64,000 nucleotides of DNA from Solwaraspora sp. WMMD792 (GCF_029626105.1 NZ_JARUBH010000009.1:2790001-2854000), one strand, 5' to 3'. Positions 25,077 to 35,089 are shown, numbered from the stretch's first letter. Notes: generated by a model from the letters alone, not told the origin. Numbers and translations: made by a program.

Positions 25077-26078
25077 ATGGCGCACCGGCTGCCGATCAGC
25101 CTGGCCTGCTGGGACTACGACCGCACCCGGGCACTGCGGGAGGGCACGGTACGGCCGACCGGCGTGGACCTGACCTACCTGTCGCTGCCGCCCGAGGAGA
25201 CCTTCTTCCGGATGCTGCGCTGGCAGGAGTTCGACGTCGCGGAGATGTCCCTGTCGTCGTACGTGCTGTCGCTGTTCGCCGACGAACCGCCGTTCGTGGC
25301 GATCCCGGTCTTCCCGTCCCGGGTGTTCCGGCACGGCTCGATCTACCTGGCGCCGTCGTCGCCGGTCCGCGACCCGGCCGAGCTGGCCGGCCGTACGGTC
25401 GGGATCCCCGAGTACCAGATGACCGCCGCCGTGTGGATCCGCGGCATCCTGGCCGAACACCACGGGCTGCCGGTCGACGGGGTCAGCTACCGCACCGGCG
25501 GTCTGCACCACGCCGGCCGGCAGGAGAAGCTGCGGCTGGACCTGCCGGACCGGTTCGACGTACGGCCGATCGGCGCGGGCGAGACGCTCGACGGGCTGTT
25601 GCGCAGCGGCGCGATCGACGCCCTGTACACCGCCCGGGCACCCCGGTCGTTCGTGCCGGCCGCCGGCCCGGACCGGGTCCGTCGGCTGTTCGCCGACCCC
25701 TCCGCCGCCGAACGGGCGTACCTGCGGGCCACCGGCGTCTTCCCGATCATGCACGCGGTGGTGTTGCGCCGCGACGTCTACCAGCGGCACCGGTGGCTGG
25801 CCCGGGCGCTGCTGGACGCGTTCACCGAGGCCAAGGACCAGGTCTACGCCGAACTGCGGGAGGTGACCGCGTTGAAGGTCAGCCTGCCGTGGGTGGTGCC
25901 GGCAGCCGAGGAGGCGGCGGCGCTGCTGGGCGACGACTTCTGGCCGTACGGCGTCGAACCCAACCGGACGGTGCTGGAGACGTTTCTGCGCTACTCGCAC
26001 GAGCAGGGCCTGGCCCGGCGGCGGCTGGACCCGGCGGAGCTGTTCGCCCCGGAGACCCTCGCCGACACCCTGGTCTGA
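25077..26078 (+). CDS. 4,5-Dihydroxyphthalate decarboxylase-like protein
   Basis: 333-residue protein with the periplasmic-binding-protein-like fold of 4,5-dihydroxyphthalate decarboxylases. Family features: an early CWDYDRT segment, FDVAEMSLSSY, IPVFPSRVFRHGSIY, GIPEYQMTAAVWIRGIL and SGAIDALYTAR. GGAGG lies five bases before the ATG; there is no signal peptide, so it is cytoplasmic and more likely an enzyme than a transport protein. It ends the 3-hydroxybenzoate operon. Decarboxylation of a hydroxyphthalate would yield a hydroxybenzoate, which fits the first gene of the operon; that link is inference. Confidence 0.8.
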   Translation: MAHRLPISLACWDYDRTRALREGTVRPTGVDLTYLSLPPEETFFRMLRWQEFDVAEMSLSSYVLSLFADEPPFVAIPVFPSRVFRHGSIYLAPSSPVRDPAELAGRTVGIPEYQMTAAVWIRGILAEHHGLPVDGVSYRTGGLHHAGRQEKLRLDLPDRFDVRPIGAGETLDGLLRSGAIDALYTARAPRSFVPAAGPDRVRRLFADPSAAERAYLRATGVFPIMHAVVLRRDVYQRHRWLARALLDAFTEAKDQVYAELREVTALKVSLPWVVPAAEEAAALLGDDFWPYGVEPNRTVLETFLRYSHEQGLARRRLDPAELFAPETLADTLV

Positions 26079-26117
26079 ACCCGACACCCGACACACCCTG
26101 GGCTCAGTCCGGGCCGG

Positions 26118-28364
26118 CTAGGACACGGCGGACCGGCGCAGCAGGGCCCGCAGGGCCGGCTCCTCCACCGGCCGGGACAGGCCGAACCCCTGCCCGAACT
26201 CGCAGCCCATCGCGGTCAACTCGGCCCGCTGGTCGTCGTTCTCGATCCCCTCGGCCACCGTGCTGAGCCGCAGCCCCCGGCTCATCGCCAGGATCGCCTG
26301 GACCACCGGCAGGCAGGTCGGATCCTCGGCGCCGATCTGGCCCACGAACATCTTGTCGATCTTCAACTCGTCGATCGGATATCGGTGCAGGTGGCCGAGG
26401 GAGCTGAATCCGGTGCCGAAGTCGTCCAGGGCGATCCGGACGCCGAGTCGACGCAGCGCGGACAGCTGCGACTCGATCGCGTCGTGCTCGGTGGCCAGGA
26501 CGCTCTCGGTCATCTCCAAGGTCAGCGTGGCCGGCGGCAGACCGGAGCGTTCCAACGCGGCCAGCACGTCCGCGACCACGTCGCCCAGCATGAACTGGCG
26601 CACGCTGACATTGACGTTGATCTGCAACGGTCGGCCACTGAGTCGCTGCCATCCGGCACCGGTGACACAGGCCTCGCCGAGGATCCAGCGGCCGAGTGGC
26701 ACGATCAGGCCACTGCCCTCGACCAGCGGGATGAACTGGTCCGGCCGGACCATGCCGCGCTGCGGGTGACGCCACCGGACCAGCGCCTCCACTCCGCGTA
26801 CCGCGCCGTCGGACAGCGCGTGGATCGGCTGGTAGTGCAGGACGAACTCGCGCCGCGACAGCGCGTCCTGCGCCTCCACCTGCAGGCGTACCCGGTCGAC
26901 CGCAGCCTGGTGCAGTTCGGTGCGGTACCGCACCCGACGGGCCCGGGGCGCAGCCTTGGCGATCTGCAACGCGATGTCGGCCTCGCGCATCAGCCGGTCG
27001 GCGTCGGCGTCGCCGTCGCTGACCGCGATGCCGACCCGGGCGGCGATCAGCCGCAGGTGGCCGGCCGCCTCGATCGGCCGGTCGAAGACCGCCAACAGGT
27101 CGTCGGCGATCCGCTCGGTGTCGCGGGCGGCGGCCCGCTCGGCGGTCAGCAGCACCGCGAACTCGTCACCGCCGAGGGCGGCCAGCAGGTCGGTGGCCGC
27201 CAACCGGCGCCGCAGCAGGCCGGCGACCGCGACCAGCAGTTCGTCACCGGCCTGGTGGCCGAGAGCGTCGTTGACCACCTTGAACGAGTCGATGTCGAGC
27301 AGCAGCAACGCGACATCGGTGGTGCTGCCGAGCGCCACGGCCAGCCGTTCCCGCAGCAGGGCCCGGTTGGCCAGGCCGGTCAGCGGATCGTGGTACGCCT
27401 GATGGCGCAGCCGCTCGGTGAGCCGTACCCGCTCGGTGACGTCACGGACGGCGAACAACAGCCCGCGTACGTTCGGATCGTGCAGCAGGTTCTGCCCGCT
27501 GATCTCGACCGTGGCGGGCTGGTCGGCGTCCGGGGCCGTGACCCGGCACTGCAGGGTCGCCGCCGCACCGGAGTCGACGAGCAGCCGGGCGAGCCAGGCG
27601 TCGGCCGCCGGCCGGTCCGGCGGGACGATCCAGGACAGCAGCCGGTCACCGGGTAGCCCGTCGGCGAGCCGGAACACGTCCGCCGCCGCCGGACTCAGGT
27701 AGCTGACCGTGGTGTCCCGGTCGGTCAGCACGATCACGTCGCGCGACGACCGGACGACCGCCTCGAACCGGGCCGCCGTACCGGCCTCGAACCGGCGGAC
27801 CGCGAGCAGCACCAGGCGCAGCGCCAACGACGACAGCAGCAGGCCGGGTCCGTACTGGCCGAGCTGCACCTCAGCCAGGGTGCCGCCAGCGGCGAGCACG
27901 CCGGTGGTCATCGCAGCGAGGGTGAACCCGACCGAGAGCAACGCCGCGGGCAGCCCACCGTAGAGCGCGCGCAGCGCGGTGCCGACGAACAGCACCCCAC
28001 CGGCCGGCAGCGCCCCGACCGCCCAGATCACCACACCGACAGCGGCGGCGGCCACCAGATCGTGGGCGATCGTCGGCCGTTCCCGCCGGTACAGCCGCAC
28101 GGCGAGCACCGCCAGGACGGCGACGGCGGGTAGCACCGGCCAGGACCGGCTCGGCTCGACCACCGGCGAAATCAGCCACTGTGGAATCACAGTGGCCAGG
28201 CAGGCCAGCAGGAAGGCCAGGAAGGCCCGGCGCACCACCGGCAGTAACGGCTGGTTCGCCCCGACCTTCACCCAGGAGCGCAGCGCGGTCGACCACTGCC
28301 GGCGGCGTCCAGAGGCCATGTCCGCCAGACTACGGCCTGCGATCATGGCCTGGGGGGCCGACAC
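26118..28364 (-). CDS. Membrane PAS-GGDEF-EAL cyclic-di-GMP protein
   Basis: 748-residue protein with several hydrophobic segments in the first 170 residues, a PAS domain (about 180-300), a GGDEF domain with an intact GGDEF motif at 398-402 and an EAL domain beginning at E526 (EALVRW). The EAL residues for metal binding and catalysis are present (TLEMTES, DDFGTGFSS, KIDKMF, VAEGIEN), so both synthesis and breakdown of c-di-GMP are possible; in such fusions one activity usually dominates. The start is uncertain: GTG 28364 and ATG 28319 are both in frame without a clear Shine-Dalgarno. It is convergent with the hydroxybenzoate operon and unrelated to its catabolic neighbours. Confidence 0.88.
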   Translation of the reverse strand: MSAPQAMIAGRSLADMASGRRRQWSTALRSWVKVGANQPLLPVVRRAFLAFLLACLATVIPQWLISPVVEPSRSWPVLPAVAVLAVLAVRLYRRERPTIAHDLVAAAAVGVVIWAVGALPAGGVLFVGTALRALYGGLPAALLSVGFTLAAMTTGVLAAGGTLAEVQLGQYGPGLLLSSLALRLVLLAVRRFEAGTAARFEAVVRSSRDVIVLTDRDTTVSYLSPAAADVFRLADGLPGDRLLSWIVPPDRPAADAWLARLLVDSGAAATLQCRVTAPDADQPATVEISGQNLLHDPNVRGLLFAVRDVTERVRLTERLRHQAYHDPLTGLANRALLRERLAVALGSTTDVALLLLDIDSFKVVNDALGHQAGDELLVAVAGLLRRRLAATDLLAALGGDEFAVLLTAERAAARDTERIADDLLAVFDRPIEAAGHLRLIAARVGIAVSDGDADADRLMREADIALQIAKAAPRARRVRYRTELHQAAVDRVRLQVEAQDALSRREFVLHYQPIHALSDGAVRGVEALVRWRHPQRGMVRPDQFIPLVEGSGLIVPLGRWILGEACVTGAGWQRLSGRPLQINVNVSVRQFMLGDVVADVLAALERSGLPPATLTLEMTESVLATEHDAIESQLSALRRLGVRIALDDFGTGFSSLGHLHRYPIDELKIDKMFVGQIGAEDPTCLPVVQAILAMSRGLRLSTVAEGIENDDQRAELTAMGCEFGQGFGLSRPVEEPALRALLRRSAVS

Positions 28365-28439
28365 TCCAGCGTTCGGTGTCCCTGGTGGACTGTTTGGTGG
28401 ATACCGCGGGCCGGGCTGCCGGTGTTAACGACCAGTTCG

Positions 28440-29201
<762 letters not shown>

Positions 29202-29205
29202 CGCG

Positions 29206-29769
29206 TCAGCCTTTCTGAAACAGGGGGTTGCGGGCGTTTTCGCTGATCACGACCATGGTGGCGAAGCGCCAGCCGACGTCGGGCTCACGTCGCATGCCGA
29301 ACAGGTAGGCACCTTCGTGCTCGCCCCGGCGAAACTGCGGGCCGTCGCCGCTGGTCGCGACGAGGCTGTACACGGCGGCGACCGAGGCGGTCCGGCCGTC
29401 ATCGGCGACCCGGATCACCGGAGGGTGGATGAGGTGACGCAGCTCGTAGGAGTTGATCACGTCGGCGGACGGTGGCCCGTCGGCGTCACCGGAGCGGGGC
29501 AGGACCGGGCGGAAGTACAGCTCGCGGAGCTTCTCCTTGCCTTTGACGGTCTCGTTCAGGGTGCCGCGCAACTGCCGCTCGAAGTCCTCGGTGTAGTACT
29601 CCAGCAGGTCGTCCCAGCGGCGCCGGTCGCACAGCCAGCCGTAGAGCATCACCAGGTCGGCGATCCGGCGGTGGTCCTCGGCAAGGGCCACCCGCTGCTC
29701 GACCGTCTCCGGGGTCCGCTCGGGCAGTTGGACCACGGCGATCAGTTCGTCGAGTTCGTCGTCAGTCAT
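29206..29769 (-). CDS. SnoaL/NTF2-like protein
   Basis: 187-residue NTF2-fold protein. The start of the fold is the helix HRRIADLVMLYGWLCDRRRWDDLLEYYTEDFE; the sheet continues through RVADDGRTASVAAVYSLVA. This fold includes ketosteroid isomerases, polyketide cyclases and ring-hydroxylating dioxygenase small subunits. The ATG at 29769 has GGAGA six bases upstream; longer in-frame readings run into the operator and the divergent ABC gene. It is first in a two-gene operon facing the transporter ATPase genes across operator D. Confidence 0.78.
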   Translation of the reverse strand: MTDDELDELIAVVQLPERTPETVEQRVALAEDHRRIADLVMLYGWLCDRRRWDDLLEYYTEDFERQLRGTLNETVKGKEKLRELYFRPVLPRSGDADGPPSADVINSYELRHLIHPPVIRVADDGRTASVAAVYSLVATSGDGPQFRRGEHEGAYLFGMRREPDVGWRFATMVVISENARNPLFQKG

Positions 29770-29813
29770 CGGGTCTCCACGTTTCAGGCAGGTAACGGGG
29801 TCTCGCTCAAAGT

Positions 29814-29827
29814 ACCAAGCGCTTGTT
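29814..29827. promoter_or_regulatory. KstR2-type operator D, divergent promoters
   Basis: ACCAAGCGCTTGTT, exact match, between the SnoaL-like gene (minus) and the transporter ATPase gene (plus). On the plus strand TAGGCT (29827-29832) follows at once and the GTG start is six bases later; on the minus strand TACTTT follows at once. One bound dimer could therefore shut both promoters. Confidence 0.85.
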
Positions 29828-29838
29828 AGGCTGGCAAC

Positions 29839-30936
29839 GTGCGATCCGATGAACCGGCTCCGTTGCTCGCCGTCGAGAACCTCGCCACGAGCTTCTCGAC
29901 GCCGCGCGGTGTGCTGCGCGCCGTCGACGGGGTCTCCTTCACCCTCGCGCCCAGCGAGGCGCTCGGCGTCGTCGGCGAATCCGGATCCGGCAAATCGGTG
30001 CTGGTCCGCACCGTCATGAACATCCTGCCCCGGCAGGCGCAGGTCGCGGCGGAAAGTCGGATCCTGTTCGAGGGCCAGGAGGTACGCGACCGACGAGGCG
30101 CCGCCGCCCGACACTTCTGGGGCGCGGAGGTGGCCATGGTGTTCCAGGATCCGATGACGTCGCTCAACCCGGTCCGCACCATCGGTCGGCAACTCACCGA
30201 GCCGATGCGTCACCACCTCGGGCTCAGCAGACGGGCCGCCGACACCCGTGCCGCCGAACTACTCGCCGAGGTCGGCATCAGCGAGCCGGTCCGACGGCTG
30301 AGGCAGTACCCGCACGAACTCTCCGGCGGCATGCGGCAACGCGTCATGATCGGCATCGCGCTGTCCTGCTCGCCCAAGCTGCTCATCGCCGACGAGCCGA
30401 CCACCGCGCTGGACGTGACCGTGCAGAAGGAGATCCTCGACCTGCTCGCCCGGCTGCGTACCGAGCTGCGGATGGCGATGATCCTGATCAGTCACGATCT
30501 GGCCGTGGTGTCCGGCCGCACCGACCGGACGATGGTCATGTACGCCGGCCGGGTGGCCGAGATCGGTCCGACCGCCGAGCTGTTCCGGCACACCCGGCAC
30601 CCGTACACGGCGGCCCTGCTGCGCTCGACCCCCCGGATCGACCAGCCCAGCCACACCCCGCTGGAGGTGATCGCCGGCGGCGCCCCCGACCTGGTGCACC
30701 CGCCGCCCGGCTGCCGCTTCGCCCCCCGCTGTCGGCAGGCCCGGCCCCGGTGTCAGCAGGAGGACCCGGCGCTGGCCGACGAACCCGGGCACCGGTACGC
30801 CTGCTTCTACCCGGTCGGCACCGAGGCCGGCGACCGCGCGCTCGCCGAGAACCTCGCCGACGGCCGGACCGGGGCCGGACTGGACCTCGCACCGGTCCGC
30901 ACCGACCGGTCCACCCTCGACGGGGCGGTGAACTGA
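29839..30936 (+). CDS. Dipeptide/oligopeptide-type ABC importer ATPase 1 (DppD-like)
   Basis: 365-residue ABC ATPase energising import by transporter 1. Walker A GESGSGKS at 46-53, Q-loop FQDPMTSLNP, signature LSGGMRQR from residue 161, Walker B LLIADE at 181-186 and switch histidine in ISHDLAV. The C-terminal Cys-rich segment (PPGCRFAPRCRQARPRC) is typical of the Opp/Dpp family, where it binds an iron-sulphur cluster in some members. The GTG start has no Shine-Dalgarno and lies six bases after a -10-like TAGGCT, so the mRNA is probably leaderless. Matching permeases and binding protein are encoded at 35142-39483. Confidence 0.9.
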   Translation: MRSDEPAPLLAVENLATSFSTPRGVLRAVDGVSFTLAPSEALGVVGESGSGKSVLVRTVMNILPRQAQVAAESRILFEGQEVRDRRGAAARHFWGAEVAMVFQDPMTSLNPVRTIGRQLTEPMRHHLGLSRRAADTRAAELLAEVGISEPVRRLRQYPHELSGGMRQRVMIGIALSCSPKLLIADEPTTALDVTVQKEILDLLARLRTELRMAMILISHDLAVVSGRTDRTMVMYAGRVAEIGPTAELFRHTRHPYTAALLRSTPRIDQPSHTPLEVIAGGAPDLVHPPPGCRFAPRCRQARPRCQQEDPALADEPGHRYACFYPVGTEAGDRALAENLADGRTGAGLDLAPVRTDRSTLDGAVN

Positions 30937-31961
30937 TGGCCGGCACCGGCAAGGCGCACCTGCGCGACACCGACGACGTGGTGCTGCGGGTCGAGGACCT
31001 GACCGTACGGTTCCCGGCCGGCCGGGGACGCAGCGTGCAGGCGGTCTCCGGGATCAGCCTCGACGCCCGGGTCCGGGAGACCGTCGGCCTGGTCGGTGAG
31101 TCGGGCTGCGGAAAGTCCACCACCGGCCGGGCGATCCTGCAGCTGCCCCCGCCGACCAGTGGATCGGTCCGGTTCGACGGCACCGAGTTGACGGCGCTGC
31201 GCGGCGAGCGGCTGCGCCGCACCCGCACCCGACTCCAGATGATCTTCCAGGACCCGATCTCGTCGCTCAACCCCCGCCGTACCGTCCGGGACATCGTCGC
31301 CGAAGGTCTGCGGATCTGGCACCGCGAGGGCGGTCCCGCCGCCCGGCGGCGGGTGGACGAGGTCCTCGACGCCGTCGGGCTGGACCCCCGGCTGGTCGGC
31401 GACCGACGACCGCACGAACTGTCCGGCGGGCAGTGCCAGCGGGTCTGCATCGCCCGCGCGCTGGTGCTGGAACCGGCCGTGGTGCTCTGCGACGAACCGG
31501 TCAGCGCGCTGGACGTCTCGGTGCAGGCCCAGATCCTCAACCTGCTGGAGGAGATGAAACAGCGGTACGGCCTGACGCTGCTGTTCGTCGCCCACGATCT
31601 GGCGGTGGTGAAGCGGGTCAGCGACCGAATCGTGGTGATGTACCTGGGCAAGATCTGCGAGGTCGCATCGCCGGATGTGCTGTTCGCCCGTCCCGCCCAC
31701 CCGTACACGGCGCTGCTGCTGCGCTCGATCCCGGAGCTGGACGACGGCTCCCCGGCACCGGCCCGCACCAGCGGTGAGCTGCCGTCGGCACTCGACCCGC
31801 CGAGCGGCTGCCGGTTCCGCACCCGGTGTCCCCGCGCGGCGGATGTCTGCGCCCGCACCGAGCCGCAGCTGCGCCAGACCGGCCCGGACCAGTACGTCGC
31901 CTGCCACTTCCCGCAGGACGCGCCGGCCGACGGACCCACCGCCGGCCGGTCGCGGCCGTGA
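30936..31961 (+). CDS. Dipeptide/oligopeptide-type ABC importer ATPase 2 (DppF-like)
   Basis: 341-residue ABC ATPase, partner of the preceding one. Walker A GESGCGKS at 54-61, Q-loop IFQDPISSLNP, signature LSGGQCQR (with Cys where Arg or Gln is usual), Walker B VVLCDE, switch histidine in VAHDLAVV, and the family C-terminal motif PSGCRFRTRCPRAADVC. Start and previous stop overlap as TGATG. The pair forms the nucleotide-binding heterodimer of transporter 1. It ends eight bases from a convergent SnoaL-like gene with no obvious terminator. Confidence 0.9.
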   Translation: MAGTGKAHLRDTDDVVLRVEDLTVRFPAGRGRSVQAVSGISLDARVRETVGLVGESGCGKSTTGRAILQLPPPTSGSVRFDGTELTALRGERLRRTRTRLQMIFQDPISSLNPRRTVRDIVAEGLRIWHREGGPAARRRVDEVLDAVGLDPRLVGDRRPHELSGGQCQRVCIARALVLEPAVVLCDEPVSALDVSVQAQILNLLEEMKQRYGLTLLFVAHDLAVVKRVSDRIVVMYLGKICEVASPDVLFARPAHPYTALLLRSIPELDDGSPAPARTSGELPSALDPPSGCRFRTRCPRAADVCARTEPQLRQTGPDQYVACHFPQDAPADGPTAGRSRP

Positions 31962-31969
31962 CGGCCGGG

Positions 31970-32437
31970 TCAGTCCGCGGCGGCCGGCGCGACAAGCAAC
32001 TCGTCGCGGCGCATCCAGTCCAGCACGTGTTCCCGACGGCTGATCAGCCAGCGGCCGTCGACCCGGACCAGTTCGTCGAGGTAGCGCAGACCCCGGGTGC
32101 GCATCCGGGGGCCAGTGGCCGGCCGGTCGATCAGGTGGGCCTGGGCGTAGGTCTGCGCCACCGCACGGTCGCCGGTCACCTCGGCGAAGTGGTTGCCGAT
32201 GAAGTGCATCGACGCCCGCAGGTCGACGATCTCCAGGGGGAACCGAACCGGCGACCGGCCGGTGAAGAACGCCATGATCCGGTCGATCCCGCCGGCCACC
32301 CGTACTCCTTCGTAGATTCCCTCCACGTCGTCGGTGAAGCAGCCACGCAGCCGGTCCCAGTCCCGGCTGTCGATCGCCATGAAGTACCGGTTCACCACAT
32401 CGGCGATGGCCAGCCGGTCGGCGGTCAGCGTTTCCAT
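31970..32437 (-). CDS. SnoaL-like protein
   Basis: 155-residue NTF2-fold protein. The first helix IADVVNRYFMAIDSRDWDRL is followed by FTDDVE, the position where catalytic acids lie in the family; a conserved HFIGNH segment is in the sheet. GGGAGA seven bases before ATG 32437 sets the start. Divergent from another member of the same family at 32503. Possible isomerase, cyclase or lyase on a ring substrate; no function is shown by the sequence. Confidence 0.75.
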   Translation of the reverse strand: METLTADRLAIADVVNRYFMAIDSRDWDRLRGCFTDDVEGIYEGVRVAGGIDRIMAFFTGRSPVRFPLEIVDLRASMHFIGNHFAEVTGDRAVAQTYAQAHLIDRPATGPRMRTRGLRYLDELVRVDGRWLISRREHVLDWMRRDELLVAPAAAD

Positions 32438-32464
32438 GACCCGATCTCCCGTTCCTGAGTCGAC

Positions 32465-32486
32465 GGTGCCGCGCAACCGCGGCACC
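32465..32486. promoter_or_regulatory. Dyad between two divergent SnoaL-like genes
   Basis: Nine-bp arms (GGTGCCGCG and CGCGGCACC) around a four-base centre, placed midway in the 65-bp divergent promoter region. It differs from the KstR2 motif and may bind another regulator. Confidence 0.4.
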
Positions 32487-32502
32487 CAATCGAAAGGTGT
32501 GC

Positions 32503-32967
32503 ATGATGTCCGGATACGCCGATGACCGAGCGGCCATCGTCGAATTGCTGAACCGGTACGCGCAGTGCTGCGACCGGCGTGAGTTCGAGGCGGTCGGCGG
32601 CTGCTTCACCGACGACGCCCAGGCCGAGTACTCCGGCAAGCGGTTGCCGCGCGGGGTGCGCCACATCGTCGCGCACATGGCGCCGCTGGCCCGACTGGCC
32701 GCCAGCCAGCACGTGGTCGGCTCGGCCACCATCGAGGTCGACGGCGACTCGGCGGTCGCCAGCTCGTACACGGTGGCCCACCTGGTCCGGCCGGTGCCGG
32801 ACGGGCACGAGGTGGTGCACCGGGGACTGCACTACGCCGACCGGCTGGTCCGCACCGGCGACGGCTGGCGGATCAGTGAACGGGTGCACCAGGTGCTGTG
32901 GAGCACCAGCTCGCCGACCACCTGGCCGGTGCCCCGGTTCACCACCGCCGCCCAGCCGGCCGACTGA
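32503..32967 (+). CDS. SnoaL-like protein
   Basis: 154-residue NTF2-fold protein related to the divergent gene at 31970. Helix AAIVELLNRYAQCCDRREFEAV, then CFTDDAQAEYSG, and a sheet ending GWRISERVHQVLWS. AAAGG lies five bases before ATG 32503; ATG 32506 and GTG 32497 are in-frame alternatives. It is followed by a convergent aminotransferase gene 62 bases away. Confidence 0.72.
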   Translation: MMSGYADDRAAIVELLNRYAQCCDRREFEAVGGCFTDDAQAEYSGKRLPRGVRHIVAHMAPLARLAASQHVVGSATIEVDGDSAVASSYTVAHLVRPVPDGHEVVHRGLHYADRLVRTGDGWRISERVHQVLWSTSSPTTWPVPRFTTAAQPAD

Positions 32968-33029
32968 CCGGCCGTCGCAGGCGGATCCGGGGGTGCAGAC
33001 AGATCCGGGTGGGTCCGGCATCGCCGGGC

Positions 33030-34256
33030 TCACCCGGACGCCGTCAGGTCGTCGAAGGCGTCCCCGAGGCGGTCGACCGCGGCCACCAGACCCGCCGGGC
33101 CCAGCATGCTGAACGACAGGCGCAGGTGCCGGGGGTAGCCGTCGGCCAGCGAGAACTCGTTACCCGGGACCACCGAGACGGCCCGCCGCATCGCCGCGCG
33201 GGCCAGGGCCAACGCGTCGATCCCCGGGGTCTGGACGCTGGCCCAGACGAACATCCCGCCGTCCGGCATCGGGGTGGCCAGCCGACCGGCCAGCCGGTCG
33301 GCCACCGCCCCGGTCAGGGCTTCGGCCCGCACCCGGTACAGGTCCCGCAGCCCGGCCAGGTGCCCGGCGAACCAGTCCGGATCGGCCAGCAGCTCGACGA
33401 GCAGCCGTTGGCTCAACGCGGCGGAGTTCAGGTCGGTCGCCTGCTTGGCCACCGCCAGCGCCCGGTGCAGCCACCTCGGTGCGGCCAGGTAGCCGACCCG
33501 CAGCCCGGGTGCCACCAGCTTGGAGAAGCTGCCGAGGTAGACCACCTGCTCGGCGGCGTCGGCGGCGACCGGCGGCAGGTCGGCCCCGGCGAACCGCAGC
33601 TGACCGTACGGGTCGTCCTCGACGATGAGGAAGCCGTACCGGGCCGCGAGCTGCGCCAGTCGGGTACGCCGTCGCGCGGTGAGGGTGCGTCCGCTCGGGT
33701 TGGAGAAGTTCGGCACCAGGTAGCACAGCTTCGGCCGTAACCCGGCCCGTAGCCGCCCGGCCAGCAGCTCGGTGTCCATCCCGTCGTCGTCGACCGGCGC
33801 CTCGACGATCCTCGGCTGGTAGCCGGCCAACGCCCGCAGCGCCCCGACGTAGGCCGGCGACTCGACCACCGCCACGTCACCGGGGTCCAGCAGCACCTTG
33901 CCGATCAGGTCGAGCGCCTGTTGCGAACCGGTGGTGACCAGCAACCGCCCGGTCGGGTCGGGCAGCCGCAGCCGGCCGGCCAAATCGGCACCGACCAGGT
34001 CGAGCAGCTCCGGGTCGCCCTCGGTGGCCGAGTACTGCAGGGCGGCGCCGGCGGCGCCGGCCAGCGCCCGCTCGGCCGCCTCGGCCACCGCCCGCGCCGG
34101 GAACGCCTCGGCCGGCGGCAGCCCGCCGCCGAGCGACAGCAGCGTCGGCCCGGGTACGTCACCGGCGGACGGCCGGGCCGCCGCCGCGACCAGCTCCCGC
34201 AGCTTCGACGGGCGCATCCCGGCGGTACGGGCGGCGAACTCGGGTCGGGACGTCAT
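33030..34256 (-). CDS. PLP-dependent aminotransferase, MocR/2-aminoadipate type without HTH
   Basis: 408-residue fold-type I aminotransferase. The PLP lysine is in LGSFSKLVAPGLRVGY, the cofactor Asp/Tyr in IVEDDPYGQLRF, and the substrate arginine near PRHLRLSFS. No N-terminal GntR domain is present, so it is an enzyme rather than a MocR regulator. GGAAGGAA six bases before ATG 34256. It is last in the operon that begins with the binding protein of transporter 1, which suggests that the imported compound or a product carries an amino group. Amino donor and acceptor unknown. Confidence 0.85.
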   Translation of the reverse strand: MTSRPEFAARTAGMRPSKLRELVAAAARPSAGDVPGPTLLSLGGGLPPAEAFPARAVAEAAERALAGAAGAALQYSATEGDPELLDLVGADLAGRLRLPDPTGRLLVTTGSQQALDLIGKVLLDPGDVAVVESPAYVGALRALAGYQPRIVEAPVDDDGMDTELLAGRLRAGLRPKLCYLVPNFSNPSGRTLTARRRTRLAQLAARYGFLIVEDDPYGQLRFAGADLPPVAADAAEQVVYLGSFSKLVAPGLRVGYLAAPRWLHRALAVAKQATDLNSAALSQRLLVELLADPDWFAGHLAGLRDLYRVRAEALTGAVADRLAGRLATPMPDGGMFVWASVQTPGIDALALARAAMRRAVSVVPGNEFSLADGYPRHLRLSFSMLGPAGLVAAVDRLGDAFDDLTASG

Positions 34257-34285
34257 CGCATTCCTTCCGTTGACGCTGGTCGGCG

Positions 34286-35089
34286 TCACCCCATCGACCA
34301 GCCGCCGTTGGCCCGAATCAGCTGCCCGGTGACGAACCGGGCGGCGTCGGAGACCAGGTAGAGCACCAGCAACGCCTGGTCCTGCGGCTCCCCGACGATG
34401 TTCAGCGGCGAGCGGGCCGCCATGCCGGCCAGCCACTGGCTGCGCCGCTCCTCGTCGACGGTGCCGTCGGCGGCGGTGAAGTTGCGGGCACTGAAATTGG
34501 TCAGGGTGGCGCCGGGCGCGATCGCGTTGACCCGTACCCCTTTCGGGCCGAGCTCCAGGGCGAGGGTCCGGGTCATCCCGACGACGGCGAGTTTGCCGAG
34601 GTGGTACAGCCCGTAGCCGGCGGCGGGCAGGTCGGCGGCGGTCGACGAGATGTTGACGATGGCCCCGTGGCCCTGGCGGGTCATCACCGTCGCGGCGGCC
34701 TGGCAGCCGTACAGCACGCCCTTGACGCTGATCGCGAACTCGGCGTCGAGGTCCGCCCCGGTGACCTCGGTCAACTCACGAACCAGGGACGGCACACCGG
34801 CGATGTTGCACTGGATGTCGAGGCCGCCGTACCGCTCGACGGCGGCGGTGGCCAGGGCGTCCAGGTCGGCCCGACGGCTGACGTCGGTGTACTGGAAGCT
34901 GGCCCGTCCGCCGGCGGCGGTGATGTCGGCGACGGTCGCCGCGCCGCGTTCGGCGTCGATGTCGGCGACCACCACGGCGGCGCCGGACCGGGCGAGGGTC
35001 TGTGCGACCGCCTGGCCGATTCCGCTGCCGGCGCCGGTGACCGCGGCGACGCGGCCGTCCAGCCGGAACGCCGACTCGTCCATCCGCAT
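34286..35089 (-). CDS. Short-chain dehydrogenase/reductase
   Basis: 267-residue SDR: TGAGSGIG, NIAG in place of NNAG, NISSTAADLPAAGYGLYHLGK with the catalytic Ser, Tyr and Lys, and VTGQLIRANGGW at the end. AGGAGG stands six bases before the ATG. Located between the permease genes and the aminotransferase of the transporter 1 operon. Confidence 0.85.
   Translation of the reverse strand: MRMDESAFRLDGRVAAVTGAGSGIGQAVAQTLARSGAAVVVADIDAERGAATVADITAAGGRASFQYTDVSRRADLDALATAAVERYGGLDIQCNIAGVPSLVRELTEVTGADLDAEFAISVKGVLYGCQAAATVMTRQGHGAIVNISSTAADLPAAGYGLYHLGKLAVVGMTRTLALELGPKGVRVNAIAPGATLTNFSARNFTAADGTVDEERRSQWLAGMAARSPLNIVGEPQDQALLVLYLVSDAARFVTGQLIRANGGWSMG

Noticed and set aside
25077-26078. Solute-binding protein of an ABC transporter (NMT1-like reading of this gene)
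   Set aside because: No signal peptide or lipobox, and the motifs fit the dihydroxyphthalate decarboxylase family better.
33030-34256. MocR-type transcription regulator
   Set aside because: The protein lacks the N-terminal GntR winged helix; only the aminotransferase domain is present.
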